64,000 bases of DNA. It comes from Xanthomonas bromi. GTDB taxonomy: Bacteria; Pseudomonadota; Gammaproteobacteria; Xanthomonadales; Xanthomonadaceae. Each line of letters opens with the position of its first letter. Position 1 is the first letter of the stretch. The notes under the pieces are model-generated. The model saw only the letters and a list, made by a program, of their open reading frames with translations. It had not been told where the DNA came from and searched no databases. The position numbers and the translations under genes were made by a program. Positions 40,140-52,357 of the stretch are shown here, piece after piece. The stretch is from NCBI RefSeq assembly GCF_900092025.1, contig NZ_FLTX01000042.1, positions 1-64,000 on the forward strand, read 5' to 3'.

Positions 40140-41995
40140 GCGCGGCAGCGGTTCCCTTGCGGCTGGCACTGGTGGGCAACCCCAACAGCGGCAAGACCGC
40201 GCTGTTCAATCAGCTGACCGGCAGCCGGCAGAAGGTGGCCAACTACACCGGCGTCACCGTCGAGCGCAAGGAAGGTCATTTCCGTGCGCCGTCCGGGCGC
40301 GACTTCGCGGTGCTGGATCTGCCCGGCGCCTACAGCCTGCAACCGGCAAGCCTGGACGAGGCGATCACTCGCGACCTGTGCCGTGGCTTTTACCCGGGCG
40401 AGCCGGCGCCGGATTTGCTGGTCTACGTCATGGACGCAACCAATCTGCGCCTGCATCTGCGCTTTGCGTTGGAGCTGCGCGAACTTGGTCGCCCGATGAT
40501 CGTGGCGCTGAACATGATGGACGCCGCGCAGCGACGCGGCATCGTCATCGACCTGCCGGCGCTGGAGCAGGCGCTCGGCGTGCCGGTGGTCGAAACGGTG
40601 GCGGTGCGGCGCGGTGGTGCCAAGGTCCTGGTCGAGCGACTCGATACCCAGGCGGCAGGCCTGGCCGCGCCCACCGCCAGCCCACCGGCCGACGGCAACT
40701 ACCACGCGCTGGTGCGCCAGATCCTCAGCACAGCAGTGACCATGCCCACCCGCACGTCGCGCGTGGACGATGCGTTGGACCGCTGGCTGCTGCATCCGAT
40801 CTGGGGTCTGGTCACGCTGGCGGTGGTGATGTTCCTGATCTTCCAGGCGGTGTATGCCTGGGCTGCGCCGATCATGGATCTCATCGACGGCAGCACCGCC
40901 GCGTTGGGCGATTGGGTTGGCGCCACCTTGCCGGAAGGTCCGCTCAACAGCCTGCTCAAGGATGGCGTCATCGCCGGACTGGGTGGGGTGATCGTGTTCC
41001 TGCCGCAGATCCTGATCCTGTTCGCCTTTATCCTGGCGCTGGAAGAATCCGGCTACCTGCCGCGTGCCGCCTTCCTGCTCGATCGCATGATGTCGGTGGC
41101 CGGATTGTCCGGGCGCTCGTTCATTCCGCTGTTGTCGAGCTTTGCCTGTGCGGTGCCGGGCATCATGTCCACGCGCAGCATTCAGGACCCGCGCGATCGG
41201 CTCGCGACCATCATGGTCGCGCCGTTGATGACCTGTTCGGCGCGCCTGCCGGTGTACGCGCTGTTGATCGGTGCCTTCATTCCGCAGAAGACGGTTTGGG
41301 GCATCTTCAATCAGCAGGGGTTGGTACTGTTCGGACTGTATGCCGCGGCCATCGTCAGTGCGCTGCTGGTGTCGTGGACGATGAAGAAGTGGCGGCGCGA
41401 CAAGAGCGAGCATCCGCTGATGCTGGAGCTGCCGTCCTACCGCGTGCCGCAGCTGCGCGACCTGGCGCTGGGGCTGTGGGAGCGTGCGTGGATTTTCCTC
41501 AAGCGCGTGGGCGGTATCATCCTGGCGCTGACCATCCTGCTGTGGTTCCTGCTCTCGTTTCCGGCGGCGCCGGCCAATGCCACCTTGCCGGCGATCGATT
41601 ACAGCTTCGCGGGTCGTATCGGCCATGCGATGGCGGTGTTCTTCGCACCGCTGGGCTTCAACTGGCAGATCTGCATTGCGCTGATTCCCGGCCTGGCCGC
41701 GCGCGAAGTGGCGGTGGCTTCGCTGGCCACCGTGTACGCGCTGTCTGCTGCCGACGACGATGCGGCAGCGCAGGCGTTGTCGCCGCTGATCAGCGATGGC
41801 TGGTCGCTGGCCACCGCCCTGTCGCTGCTGGTCTGGTACATCTACGCACCGATGTGCATCTCCACGCTGGCCACGATCAAGCGCGAAACCAATTCCTGGA
41901 AGCAGATGACCATCAGCGCGGTGTACCTGTTCGCGCTGGCGTATCTGGCGTCGCTGGTGACCTACCAGCTGGCCGTGTTGCTTGGCGCCGGCTGA
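40136..41995 (+). CDS. feoB: Ferrous iron transport protein B
   Basis: The 619-residue inner-membrane Fe2+ transporter has an N-terminal G domain: G1 G-N-P-N-S-G-K-T at residues 14-21, G3 D-L-P-G-A-Y-S-L, G4 N-M-M-D. The C-terminal half has about eight membrane helices with two inverted G-x-x-x-C regions (S-S-F-A-C-A-V-P-G-I-M and the L-I-P-G-L-A-A-R-E region). It is shorter than E. coli FeoB (773 aa) but matches other Xanthomonas-type FeoB, lacking part of the soluble linker. Second gene of feoAB plus a small membrane protein. Confidence 0.94.
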   Translation: MSAAAVPLRLALVGNPNSGKTALFNQLTGSRQKVANYTGVTVERKEGHFRAPSGRDFAVLDLPGAYSLQPASLDEAITRDLCRGFYPGEPAPDLLVYVMDATNLRLHLRFALELRELGRPMIVALNMMDAAQRRGIVIDLPALEQALGVPVVETVAVRRGGAKVLVERLDTQAAGLAAPTASPPADGNYHALVRQILSTAVTMPTRTSRVDDALDRWLLHPIWGLVTLAVVMFLIFQAVYAWAAPIMDLIDGSTAALGDWVGATLPEGPLNSLLKDGVIAGLGGVIVFLPQILILFAFILALEESGYLPRAAFLLDRMMSVAGLSGRSFIPLLSSFACAVPGIMSTRSIQDPRDRLATIMVAPLMTCSARLPVYALLIGAFIPQKTVWGIFNQQGLVLFGLYAAAIVSALLVSWTMKKWRRDKSEHPLMLELPSYRVPQLRDLALGLWERAWIFLKRVGGIILALTILLWFLLSFPAAPANATLPAIDYSFAGRIGHAMAVFFAPLGFNWQICIALIPGLAAREVAVASLATVYALSAADDDAAAQALSPLISDGWSLATALSLLVWYIYAPMCISTLATIKRETNSWKQMTISAVYLFALAYLASLVTYQLAVLLGAG

Positions 41996-41996
41996 C

Positions 41997-42251
41997 ATGG
42001 ATCTTTCGCTCACCCTGCAATATGTGGTCATCGCCATCGCGGTGCTGGTCAGCCTGTGGGTTGTGATGAAGAAACAGTTCCCGGGCGTCTTGCGACGGAT
42101 GCGTGGCGCGCTTGCGCTTGGCCTGCTGCTTAGCGGGCGACCGGCATGGATGCAGGCGCTGGGGCGTCGCGTTGCACCGCCCGCCACGCAAAACGCATCG
42201 GCCTGCGGCGGTTGCGATAGCTGCGGCCCGACACCGCCTCGCAGTCACTGA
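41997..42251 (+). CDS. Small Cys-rich membrane protein of the feo operon (DUF6587/FeoB-associated type)
   Basis: The 84-residue protein begins with a hydrophobic helix (L-Q-Y-V-V-I-A-I-A-V-L-V-S-L-W-V-V) and ends with A-C-G-G-C-D-S-C-G. FeoB-associated cysteine-rich membrane proteins have this layout, with Cys groups that may bind iron or redox partners. The ATG is one base after the feoB stop. Middle part R-R-M-R-G-A-L-A-L-G-L-L-L suggests a second, weaker hydrophobic stretch. Confidence 0.75.
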   Translation: MDLSLTLQYVVIAIAVLVSLWVVMKKQFPGVLRRMRGALALGLLLSGRPAWMQALGRRVAPPATQNASACGGCDSCGPTPPRSH

Positions 42252-42310
42252 TACCCGCAGCGTCGGCTACAGTTGCGCGGCCGCAGGACGCGGCGGCACA
42301 GGGGGCGGTG

Positions 42311-42811
42311 ATGCGTTTGCTGGTGTTGTTTGCGGTTCTGGCCACCGTTGCGGGTGTCTATAACTACGCTGGCAATGCGCTCGACGAGCAGCAGGTGCGC
42401 GATTTCTATGCCGCGCACGACAAGGCGATGGTGAACCAGGATGGCGAGGCGCTTTGCGCGATGACCGCGCCGGACTTCGAAATGGTGGTGCTGTAGCGCA
42501 TGGATTCGCATCAGCAGCGGCAGGCCACCATGCGTGAGAAATAGTGCAAGCCCAATGGCGAATGGGCGCAGGTGCTGCGGCAGATGAGTCACGTGGCCAA
42601 CCCGGAAGAGCTGATCGACTACAAGCATTCGATCCCCAAGATCGACATTGCCGCCGACGAACACTCGGCGATGGTCGAAACGCGCGCAACACTCGGTCTG
42701 CCGGGCTTGCGCATGACCTTCCGCACGCGCGATAAGCTGATCCGCAAGCGCTGGAAGACGCTGATCGCCCACAGCGAAGGTACCGCCTGGGTCGGCCCGG
42801 CGTATCAGTAA
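42311..42811 (+). pseudogene. NTF2/SnoaL-like exported protein gene interrupted by two amber codons
   Basis: In one continuous frame the sequence encodes a signal-like start (R-L-L-V-L-F-A-V-L-A-T-V-A-G), then V-R-D-F-Y-A-A-H-D-K-A-M-V-N-Q-D-G-E-A-L, a pattern seen in NTF2-like domains. TAG stops at 42494 and 42542, then a long open stretch ends in W-V-G-P-A-Y-Q at 42811. The frame is not shifted; both stops could be CAG-to-TAG changes. Similar codon use across all three parts argues that this was one gene of about 166 codons. Family assignment is tentative. Confidence 0.7.
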
Positions 42812-43039
42812 AGCAGCGAACGAATCTGCTGCGCAGGCCGGTATGGGGGCAGCTGGTGCTGGGTGCGACAAGCGTCAGTCGTTGGGTCTGGTTCCCATAC
42901 GTGTGTCCACGTCAGCCTGACAACCGCTCGCTACGTTGTGTTCGCCGCTCTCTACCGGCGCTGATCGAAGCAAGCAGCGGGAAGTCGGTCGCTGCAGGGC
43001 ACAGCGCCACAGCCGTTGGCGTTCGCTATGCTTGCCTCC

Positions 43040-44242
43040 ATGACAACCTCCTTCCAGATCTCCCGACGTGCGCAGGCGCTGACCAGTTCGGCGATTCGCG
43101 AAATCCTCAAGGTGACCGAACGGCCGGAGGTGATTTCCTTCGCCGGCGGTTTGCCCTCGCCAGCCACCTTTCCGGTGGAACGCATGCGCGCGGCCAGCGA
43201 CCAGGTGCTGCGCGATGCGCCACAGGCGGCGTTGCAGTACGGTCCCACCGAGGGCTATGCGCCGCTGCGCGACTGGGTGGCTGCGCGGCTGAGTCGCGAT
43301 GGCGCCAGCATCCGGCCCAGCCAGGTGTTGATCACCACCGGCTCGCAGCAGGGCCTGGACTTGCTCGGCAAGGTCTTCATCGACGAAGGCAGCAAGGTGC
43401 TGGTGGAGACGCCGAGCTACCTGGGTGCGCTGCAGGCGTTTTCCTTGTTCCAGCCAGCCTTCGTCGGCATGCCCTCGGACGAGGACGGCGTAGTGGTGGA
43501 CACGCTGGATCCGGCACTGCTGGCCGATGCGCGGTTCCTGTATTGCCTGCCGAATTTTCAGAATCCCACCGGCCGCCGCTTGCCGTTGGCGCGTCGCCAA
43601 GCACTGGTGGCGCGTGCGACCGAGGCAGGCGTGCCGATCGTCGAAGACGACCCATACGGCGAGCTGTACTACAGCGGGCAGCCGTTGCCGAGCCTGTTGT
43701 CGATGAATCCGGATGGCGTCATCTACATGGGGTCCTTTTCCAAGGTGCTTGCACCCGGTTTGCGGCTGGGCTATGTGGTGGCGCCCGAAGCGGTGCTGGG
43801 CAAGCTGATCCAGGCCAAGCAGGCGGCCGATCTGCACACCCCGTCGTTTACGCAGCGGGTGGTGTATCAGACGCTGCAGGACGATTTTCTCGAGACCCAT
43901 ATTCCGCACATCCGCGCCTTGTATGCGCGCCAATGCACCCTGATGCTGGAGGCGCTGGACCGGCATTTCCCGGCGCAGGTGCAGTGGAATCGTCCGGAAG
44001 GCGGCATGTTCCTGTGGGTGACCTTGCCGCCGGGGCTGGACGGCACCGCCTTGCTGGCGCGTGCCATCGCACGCAATGTCGCGTTCGTCCCCGGCGCGCC
44101 GTTCTTCGCCACCTTGCCGCAAACCAATACGCTGCGCCTGTCGTTCGTCACCGTGCCCGGCGAGAAGATCGATGCCGGCATCCAGGTCCTGGGCGAGCTG
44201 TTACGCGAGGCGCTGGCCGAGTTGCCAGGGCAGAGCGTGTGA
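43040..44242 (+). CDS. PLP-dependent aminotransferase class I/II (2-aminoadipate/LysN-like)
   Basis: The 400-residue aminotransferase has L-Q-Y-G-P-T-E-G-Y at about residue 64, T-T-G-S-Q-Q-G-L-D, P-N-F-Q-N-P-T-G and the PLP lysine in G-S-F-S-K-V-L-A-P-G-L-R-L-G-Y. These are features of the MocR/2-aminoadipate-type subgroup, but without the GntR DNA-binding domain. The substrate is uncertain. Starts at 43028 and 43040 are both possible; the latter was used because it precedes the family-like F-Q-I-S-R-R-A. It overlaps the MOSC gene by GTGA. Confidence 0.88.
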   Translation: MTTSFQISRRAQALTSSAIREILKVTERPEVISFAGGLPSPATFPVERMRAASDQVLRDAPQAALQYGPTEGYAPLRDWVAARLSRDGASIRPSQVLITTGSQQGLDLLGKVFIDEGSKVLVETPSYLGALQAFSLFQPAFVGMPSDEDGVVVDTLDPALLADARFLYCLPNFQNPTGRRLPLARRQALVARATEAGVPIVEDDPYGELYYSGQPLPSLLSMNPDGVIYMGSFSKVLAPGLRLGYVVAPEAVLGKLIQAKQAADLHTPSFTQRVVYQTLQDDFLETHIPHIRALYARQCTLMLEALDRHFPAQVQWNRPEGGMFLWVTLPPGLDGTALLARAIARNVAFVPGAPFFATLPQTNTLRLSFVTVPGEKIDAGIQVLGELLREALAELPGQSV

Positions 44243-44958
44243 CCGTGTCCAAGGCGGAGCAGGGCGCCCCGATCGCGATCAGGATCGATGGCGTTGCCAT
44301 CGGCAGCGTGCGCGACTTCACCCGCCCCGGTAGCCGCAGTGCGATCGACAAACGCGCGCTGCAAGGCAGGGTGCAGGTCGGAGTCGAAGGCCTGGAAGGC
44401 GACGAGCAAGGCGATCGGCGCGTGCATGGCGGCCCGGACAAGGCCATCCATCATTACCCGCGCGATCACTACGCCGCCTGGCGCGACGAACTTGGCCCGC
44501 ACGCCCTGTTGGAAACGGCCGGCGCTTTCGGCGAAAACCTCAGCAGTGTCGGCCTGACCGAAGCCCACGTCTGTCTCGGCGATCGCTTCGCGTTGGGCAC
44601 CGCCGTGGTGGAGGTATCGCAGTTACGGCAACCGTGCTGGAAGTTATCGGATCGGTTTGGTGCGCGCGAGCTGGCGCGGCGCGTGCAGGAAACCGGCCGC
44701 ACGGGGTGGTATTACCGCGTACTGCAGCCGGGCCGCATTGCCGCCGGCGACCTGCTAACCCTGCAAGCGCGACCGCATGCGCAGTGGCCGCTGTCGCGCC
44801 TGCAACAGGTGCTGTATGCACGTCAGGTCGATGTTTCCGCCATTACTGCAGTGCTGCAGTTGCCGTTGGTGCCGTCGTGGCGCGCGCTGTTCGAACGCCG
44901 CCTGCAGCGCAGCGAAGTGGAGAGCTGGAGCAAGCGGCTGGATGGCACCCGCGATTAA
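44239..44958 (+). CDS. MOSC domain protein (YiiM-like)
   Basis: The 239-residue protein contains a MOSC beta-barrel with G-D-E-Q-G-D, H-G-G-P-D-K-A-I-H-H-Y and the conserved cysteine in Q-L-R-Q-P-C-W-K-L. The C-terminal helical part contains W-Y-Y-R-V-L-Q-P-G. YiiM-type MOSC proteins reduce N-hydroxylated bases using molybdenum cofactor. The GTG at 44239 overlaps the aminotransferase stop (GTGA); an in-frame GTG at 44245 is also possible. Confidence 0.87.
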   Translation: MTVSKAEQGAPIAIRIDGVAIGSVRDFTRPGSRSAIDKRALQGRVQVGVEGLEGDEQGDRRVHGGPDKAIHHYPRDHYAAWRDELGPHALLETAGAFGENLSSVGLTEAHVCLGDRFALGTAVVEVSQLRQPCWKLSDRFGARELARRVQETGRTGWYYRVLQPGRIAAGDLLTLQARPHAQWPLSRLQQVLYARQVDVSAITAVLQLPLVPSWRALFERRLQRSEVESWSKRLDGTRD

Positions 44959-45369
44959 GAGCGATCAGCAAGCCTGCTGCGCACCCCCCTAGGCACGTGG
45001 TCGTGTTGGAAGTTTTCGTGTGCCAAGCCGGCGTTGCGGCTCCCCTTCGGTGATTGCATCCGATAAGGGGAGTTCGCTCCGTTTGAGGGCCGTTCCAAGA
45101 GCAACTGGCACTAGGGCTGTTCCGGCGCCGAACGCGCGCACGATTGCTCGACGTCGGCGTGTGTAACTCGTACGTCTGCGGTTCGTCGCTCCGTTAGCAT
45201 CGATCCTAGAACCGCTCGCTACACGGTCTTGCCCGCTGCGAAAGCCACTAACCACCCAACCATGCAACTGCGCGTCGCGTGCAGGGCGCCACCGCAGTAA
45301 CGAATCCCAATCCCACACCCCAATCCCGGCTATCGTGTACCACCCACATCGCCAAGCCAGCCTGCCGCC
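44959..45369. other. Intergenic region upstream of dapB
   Basis: No gene is seen in these 411 bp. An 8-bp inverted repeat, CTCCCCTT (45040-45047) and AAGGGGAG (45065-45072), could be a terminator-like or regulatory hairpin. The dapB promoter must lie in the right part. Confidence 0.4.
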
Positions 45370-46086
45370 ATGACAACCTCTGCTGTGAAAGTTCTGATCC
45401 ACGGTGCCTCCGGGCGGATGGGCAAGGCGTTGCTGCGACTGGCCGCCGAAGACGAGACCTTGCAGGTGGTCGGCGCCGTGGTGGGCCGCTCGCCCTCGCA
45501 GCGCGTGGTCGACGGAGTGCCGTTTTTCGCTGCCAGCGAACTCGGCGGCGTGCCTGCGTACGATGTGGCCATCGACTTCAGTTTGCCGCAGGGCTTCGCG
45601 CCGATCCTGGCGCTGTGCGCGCAGCGCGGCAAGCCGCTGGTGTCCGGCACCACCGGGTTGGACGAGGCGCAGCGCGTGGCGCTGCGCGATGCCGCCCAGC
45701 AGATCCCCTTGGTGTGGGCCTCCAATTTCAGCCTCGGCGTTGCGGTGTTGACCGAGTTGGTGGAGCGTGCCGCCGGCACCTTGCCGGGCTGGGATTGCGA
45801 CATCATCGAAGCGCATCACGTGCACAAGCAGGACGCGCCGTCCGGCACCGCGTTGACGCTGGGCGAGGCCGCCACCGGTAGTGGTGCGCAGCCGCGCTAT
45901 GTGAGCCTGCGTGCCGGCGACATCGTCGGCGAACACAGCGTGCAGTTCACCGGGTTGGGCGAGCGGGTCGAACTGGTGCATCGAGCGACCAATCGCGACA
46001 TCTTCGCGCGCGGTGCGTTGCATGCCGCCAAGCGACTGATCGACAAGCCGGCTGGCAGCTACCGCGTGCGCGATCTGGTGCTGTAA
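45370..46086 (+). CDS. dapB: 4-hydroxy-tetrahydrodipicolinate reductase
   Basis: The 238-residue enzyme of lysine and diaminopimelate synthesis has N-terminal I-H-G-A-S-G-R-M-G (NAD(P) binding), V-S-G-T-T-G-L and the catalytic E-A-H-H-V-H-K-Q-D-A-P-S-G-T-A segment. Slightly shorter than E. coli DapB (273 aa), as in other Xanthomonas. It is followed 240 bp later by carA, the usual order here. Confidence 0.96.
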   Translation: MTTSAVKVLIHGASGRMGKALLRLAAEDETLQVVGAVVGRSPSQRVVDGVPFFAASELGGVPAYDVAIDFSLPQGFAPILALCAQRGKPLVSGTTGLDEAQRVALRDAAQQIPLVWASNFSLGVAVLTELVERAAGTLPGWDCDIIEAHHVHKQDAPSGTALTLGEAATGSGAQPRYVSLRAGDIVGEHSVQFTGLGERVELVHRATNRDIFARGALHAAKRLIDKPAGSYRVRDLVL

Positions 46087-46326
46087 GCACGCGTGCAGCT
46101 GGGCATGAACGGTAGCCGCACGTCGCGGCCTATTCATGTCGCAGCGTTGATGCTGGTGAGGCATCGAGCACTCGTCAGGCTGGCGTGCCGGGGCAGTTGC
46201 CATTACAATTCTCGCTTGCCCGAACCAGCGTCGGACCGGTCCTCAGCACCGCGTCCGCGCTTTGCTGCAACCGGAATTTGGCCGGAAGCGCATCGGAGTC
46301 CCAGGCAGCCAGAGCGAGACCCCCAC

Positions 46327-47484
46327 GTGACCCAACCCGCAATCCTTGTCCTCGAAGACGGCACCGTGTTCGAGGGCGAATCCGTAGGCGCCAACGGGCT
46401 TTCCGTCGGTGAAGTGGTGTTCAACACCGCCATGACCGGCTATCAGGAAGTCCTGACCGATCCCTCCTACGCCCGCCAGATGGTCACGCTGACCTATCCG
46501 CATATCGGCAACACGGGCTTTACCGACCAGGACGACGAAGCCCGCAAGATCTGGGCTGCCGGTCTGATCGTGCGCGACGTGCCGCGTCGCCCCAGCAACT
46601 GGCGCAGCCAGGTGGCCTTGCCGGAATGGCTGCAGGCCCGTGGTGTGGTCGCCATGTCCGGCATCGACACCCGCAAGTTGACCCGCCTGCTGCGGCAGAA
46701 GGGCGCACAGAATGGCGCGCTGATGGCCGGCGAGATCGACGTGGAAAAGGCACTGGAAGCCGCGCGCAAGTTCCCCGGCCTGAAGGGCATGGACCTGGCC
46801 AAGGTGGTCTCGACAGAGATCAGCTACAACTGGCAGGAAGGCTCGCTGGATCTGAACTCCGATGCCTTCCTCGGCCTCGGCGCTCTGAATGCTGGAACGT
46901 CCGCACCGGGGCAAACATTCAAAGTCGTTGCGTACGACTACGGCGTCAAGATCAACATCCTGCGCATGCTGGCCGAGCGCGGCTGCGACGTCACCGTGGT
47001 GCCGGCGCGCACGCCATTGGCCGAGCTGTTGGCGCTGAAGCCCGATGGGGTGTTTCTGTCCAACGGGCCGGGCGACCCGGAGCCGTGCGATTACGCCATC
47101 AGCGCGATCCAGGAATTGATTGCACAGAAGGTGCCGACCTTCGGCATCTGCCTGGGTCATCAGCTGCTGGCGCTGGCCGCCGGTGCGAAGACAGTGAAGA
47201 TGCCCACCGGCCATCACGGCGCCAATCATCCGGTGCAGGACCTGGATGGCGGGCGAGTGATGATCACCTCGCAGAACCATGGCTTTGCGGTGGACGAAAC
47301 CACGCTGCCGGCCAATGTGCGGGTCACCCATCGTTCGCTGTTCGATGGCACCAACCAGGGCATCGCGCTGACAGACGCGCCGGCGTTCTCGTTCCAGGGC
47401 CACCCGGAAGCGTCGCCGGGCCCGCGCGATGTGGGGCCGTTGTTCGATCGGTTCGTGGATCTGATGGCTGAAGCAAAAGCTTGA
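46327..47484 (+). CDS. carA: Carbamoyl-phosphate synthetase small (glutaminase) subunit
   Basis: The 385-residue subunit hydrolyses glutamine and passes ammonia to CarB for arginine and pyrimidine synthesis. E-G-E-S-V-G and [10 protein letters not shown] open the CarA-specific domain. The glutaminase carries Cys in F-G-I-C-L-G-H-Q and His-Glu in [11 protein letters not shown]. The start is GTG at 46327; the upstream frame-open part is intergenic. Its partner carB normally follows directly, but here two unrelated genes intervene. Confidence 0.96.
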   Translation: MTQPAILVLEDGTVFEGESVGANGLSVGEVVFNTAMTGYQEVLTDPSYARQMVTLTYPHIGNTGFTDQDDEARKIWAAGLIVRDVPRRPSNWRSQVALPEWLQARGVVAMSGIDTRKLTRLLRQKGAQNGALMAGEIDVEKALEAARKFPGLKGMDLAKVVSTEISYNWQEGSLDLNSDAFLGLGALNAGTSAPGQTFKVVAYDYGVKINILRMLAERGCDVTVVPARTPLAELLALKPDGVFLSNGPGDPEPCDYAISAIQELIAQKVPTFGICLGHQLLALAAGAKTVKMPTGHHGANHPVQDLDGGRVMITSQNHGFAVDETTLPANVRVTHRSLFDGTNQGIALTDAPAFSFQGHPEASPGPRDVGPLFDRFVDLMAEAKA

Positions 47485-47553
47485 ACCCCGTTGCCGGGCC
47501 ATGTGCTCGCCCTGATGACTGCACGGCATCCCGTTGGCCCAGTGGAGATTCCA

Positions 47554-48702
47554 ATGCTTGATCGCATCGACATTGAAGGTTTGAAGGGAGTCGGTAAGGT
47601 GGAGCTGCGGTTCGACGCAGTCAGCCGGGCGCGCGTGCTTTTTGGTGTCAACGGCATTGGCAAGACGAAGTCGCTAGAAGCAATCTATGGTGCGTTGCTA
47701 TTCACCAATGAGCAGTTTTTGCGCGTCGAGAGTAATTCGGTGGTCCATGCCGGACAAAGTGTTCCCGCATCCGCTGTCCTTATCGACGATGTGCAATACC
47801 TAGTGGATCTGCCCCCGCAGCAACTGATACATGTACGAGCTGTTGCTCCACATGTAGTGCGTCACTCTCGTCCCTTGGTTTACATCGGAGCGGGTGGGCG
47901 CTCGTCGATAGGACGTCTGTCCACATCCATTGCGGCACTAGGAAACTTCGAGGAACGTAGATCTCAGCACTTCGGCATGTTGTTGCAGGAGTGCGAAAGA
48001 GGTTCTTTGCGCTCTGCCGGCATGGACGCAGACATCCGCGTGTGGTTCGTACAGCGTGCGCAGTCGGTTAATCCTTTTCAGGTGGAAAAGGACAACCTGC
48101 GCAACGAGATCGAGTCGGTATTGAAGCTGTTGCATCGCATCGATCAGCGCTTGGACGCCGAGCGCCTGCAGATAGACGGCTCGCAGCGTGTTTATCTGAG
48201 TGTGGAAGGCCGCATGATCGAGCTGGGTGAACTCAGTTCGGGGTTTGCCTCGGTCGTGAAACTGTTTCAAGCGATCATTTCCGGCTATGCGGGCTTCAGC
48301 AACTCCAAGGATCTGCAGAACCTGCCGGGCGTGGTGCTGATCGACGAGATCGAAAGTCATCTCCACGTTGGCTGGCAGGTCAGCATCGTCAGACATTTGA
48401 AGGCACTGTTTCCGAACACGCTATTTTTCATTAGCACTCACTCGCCGCTGGTGTTGACGCAGCTTGAGCAGGGAGAGGCCTATCTGCTGGAGCGCGACGC
48501 GGCAGACGGAGTCGTCAGGTCGTCCGTGATCGACTCGCCCAACATGAAGGCATTCGCGGATGTGCTCGAAGAGACCTTTGGGGTCGATCTCAATGCACTC
48601 AAGCGCGACGCGCTGGTCAGCGAAGACCAATCCGCCACCAAACGTGCGTTGCTGGATCTGATCAAGCAGCGCCGCGAGCGTCAGGGTGGGGAGCAAGCAT
48701 GA
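47554..48702 (+). CDS. ABC/SMC-like ATPase (AAA_21-type), inserted between carA and carB
   Basis: The 382-residue protein resembles the RecF/OLD-type ATPases of defence modules. I-E-G-L-K-G-V-G-K-V begins the fold, Walker A is G-V-N-G-I-G-K-T at 31-38, and the ABC signature-like L-S-S-G-F is at 227-231. Walker B is V-V-L-I-D-E-I-E at 260-267 with H269 near it, and the switch S-T-H-S-P-L-V is at 294-300. No TOPRIM or nuclease domain is visible within it; residues ~80-225 are a variable insertion with a possible coiled coil. The ATG at 47554 has an AGTGGAG site upstream. It overlaps the PIN gene by ATGA. Its GC is lower than flanking carA and carB, and its codons are less biased, pointing to horizontal origin. 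Function unknown: ATP-driven sensor or regulator of the partner nuclease is inference. Confidence 0.85.
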   Translation: MLDRIDIEGLKGVGKVELRFDAVSRARVLFGVNGIGKTKSLEAIYGALLFTNEQFLRVESNSVVHAGQSVPASAVLIDDVQYLVDLPPQQLIHVRAVAPHVVRHSRPLVYIGAGGRSSIGRLSTSIAALGNFEERRSQHFGMLLQECERGSLRSAGMDADIRVWFVQRAQSVNPFQVEKDNLRNEIESVLKLLHRIDQRLDAERLQIDGSQRVYLSVEGRMIELGELSSGFASVVKLFQAIISGYAGFSNSKDLQNLPGVVLIDEIESHLHVGWQVSIVRHLKALFPNTLFFISTHSPLVLTQLEQGEAYLLERDAADGVVRSSVIDSPNMKAFADVLEETFGVDLNALKRDALVSEDQSATKRALLDLIKQRRERQGGEQA

Positions 48703-49106
48703 CCCGTCTGGTACTGCTCGATGCCAACCTGCTGATTGGCGCATTGGACGTGGAGGATGGCAACGCGGCTCACGCAGCCTCTCTGTCGACGTTCGAGGCG
48801 CTGGTCGCCGATCCGGACGCCAAGATCGCAATCTCCCCGCTGATTCGATACGAAGTGCTGCGTGGCATGGACGAGGTGGATGTCGAAGCGGTAAATGCCG
48901 TCCTCAACGACATGAAGGAGTTCGAGGTACGAGGCCAAGAGGCAATTCGTGCTGCGGAAGTATTCCGGAAAGCTCGCCAGACCAATGTAAAGCTGGATAA
49001 GCGCAAGTTCGACGTATTCCATTGCGTCTGCGCGGAAATCAATTCCCTCGAGATGCTCAGCAAGGATGGGGACATCGAGACGATTCAAAAACTTATGAAG
49101 GCCTGA
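48699..49106 (+). CDS. PIN-domain nuclease, partner of the ATPase
   Basis: The 135-residue protein has the PIN acidic set: D8 in L-L-D-A-N, E52 in Y-E-V-L-R-G, D105 in K-F-D-V-F-H and D123/D125 near the C-terminus. PIN proteins (for example VapC toxins) cleave single-stranded RNA with Mg2+/Mn2+. The length is VapC-like, but no AbrB/RHH-type antitoxin gene precedes it; instead an ATPase does, joined by ATGA. The stop at 49104-49106 lies 8 bp before carB and its last bases help form the carB ribosome-binding site. It may need the ATPase for activation or silencing. Confidence 0.85.
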   Translation: MTRLVLLDANLLIGALDVEDGNAAHAASLSTFEALVADPDAKIAISPLIRYEVLRGMDEVDVEAVNAVLNDMKEFEVRGQEAIRAAEVFRKARQTNVKLDKRKFDVFHCVCAEINSLEMLSKDGDIETIQKLMKA

Positions 49107-49114
49107 AGAAGAAA

Positions 49115-52353
<3,239 letters not shown>

Positions 52354-52357
<4 letters not shown>

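Noticed and set aside
40067..42187. 706-codon minus-strand ORF across feoB
   Set aside because: Shadow of feoB caused by high GC third positions; the plus-strand gene has complete FeoB motifs.
42856..44238. Long 5' extension in frame with the MOSC gene (700 codons in total)
   Set aside because: The first 460 codons are an out-of-frame reading of the aminotransferase gene; the MOSC protein begins at 44239.
48699..49106. PIN gene as an ordinary VapBC toxin-antitoxin pair
   Set aside because: No VapB-like DNA-binding antitoxin lies next to it; the overlapping partner is a 382-residue ATPase.
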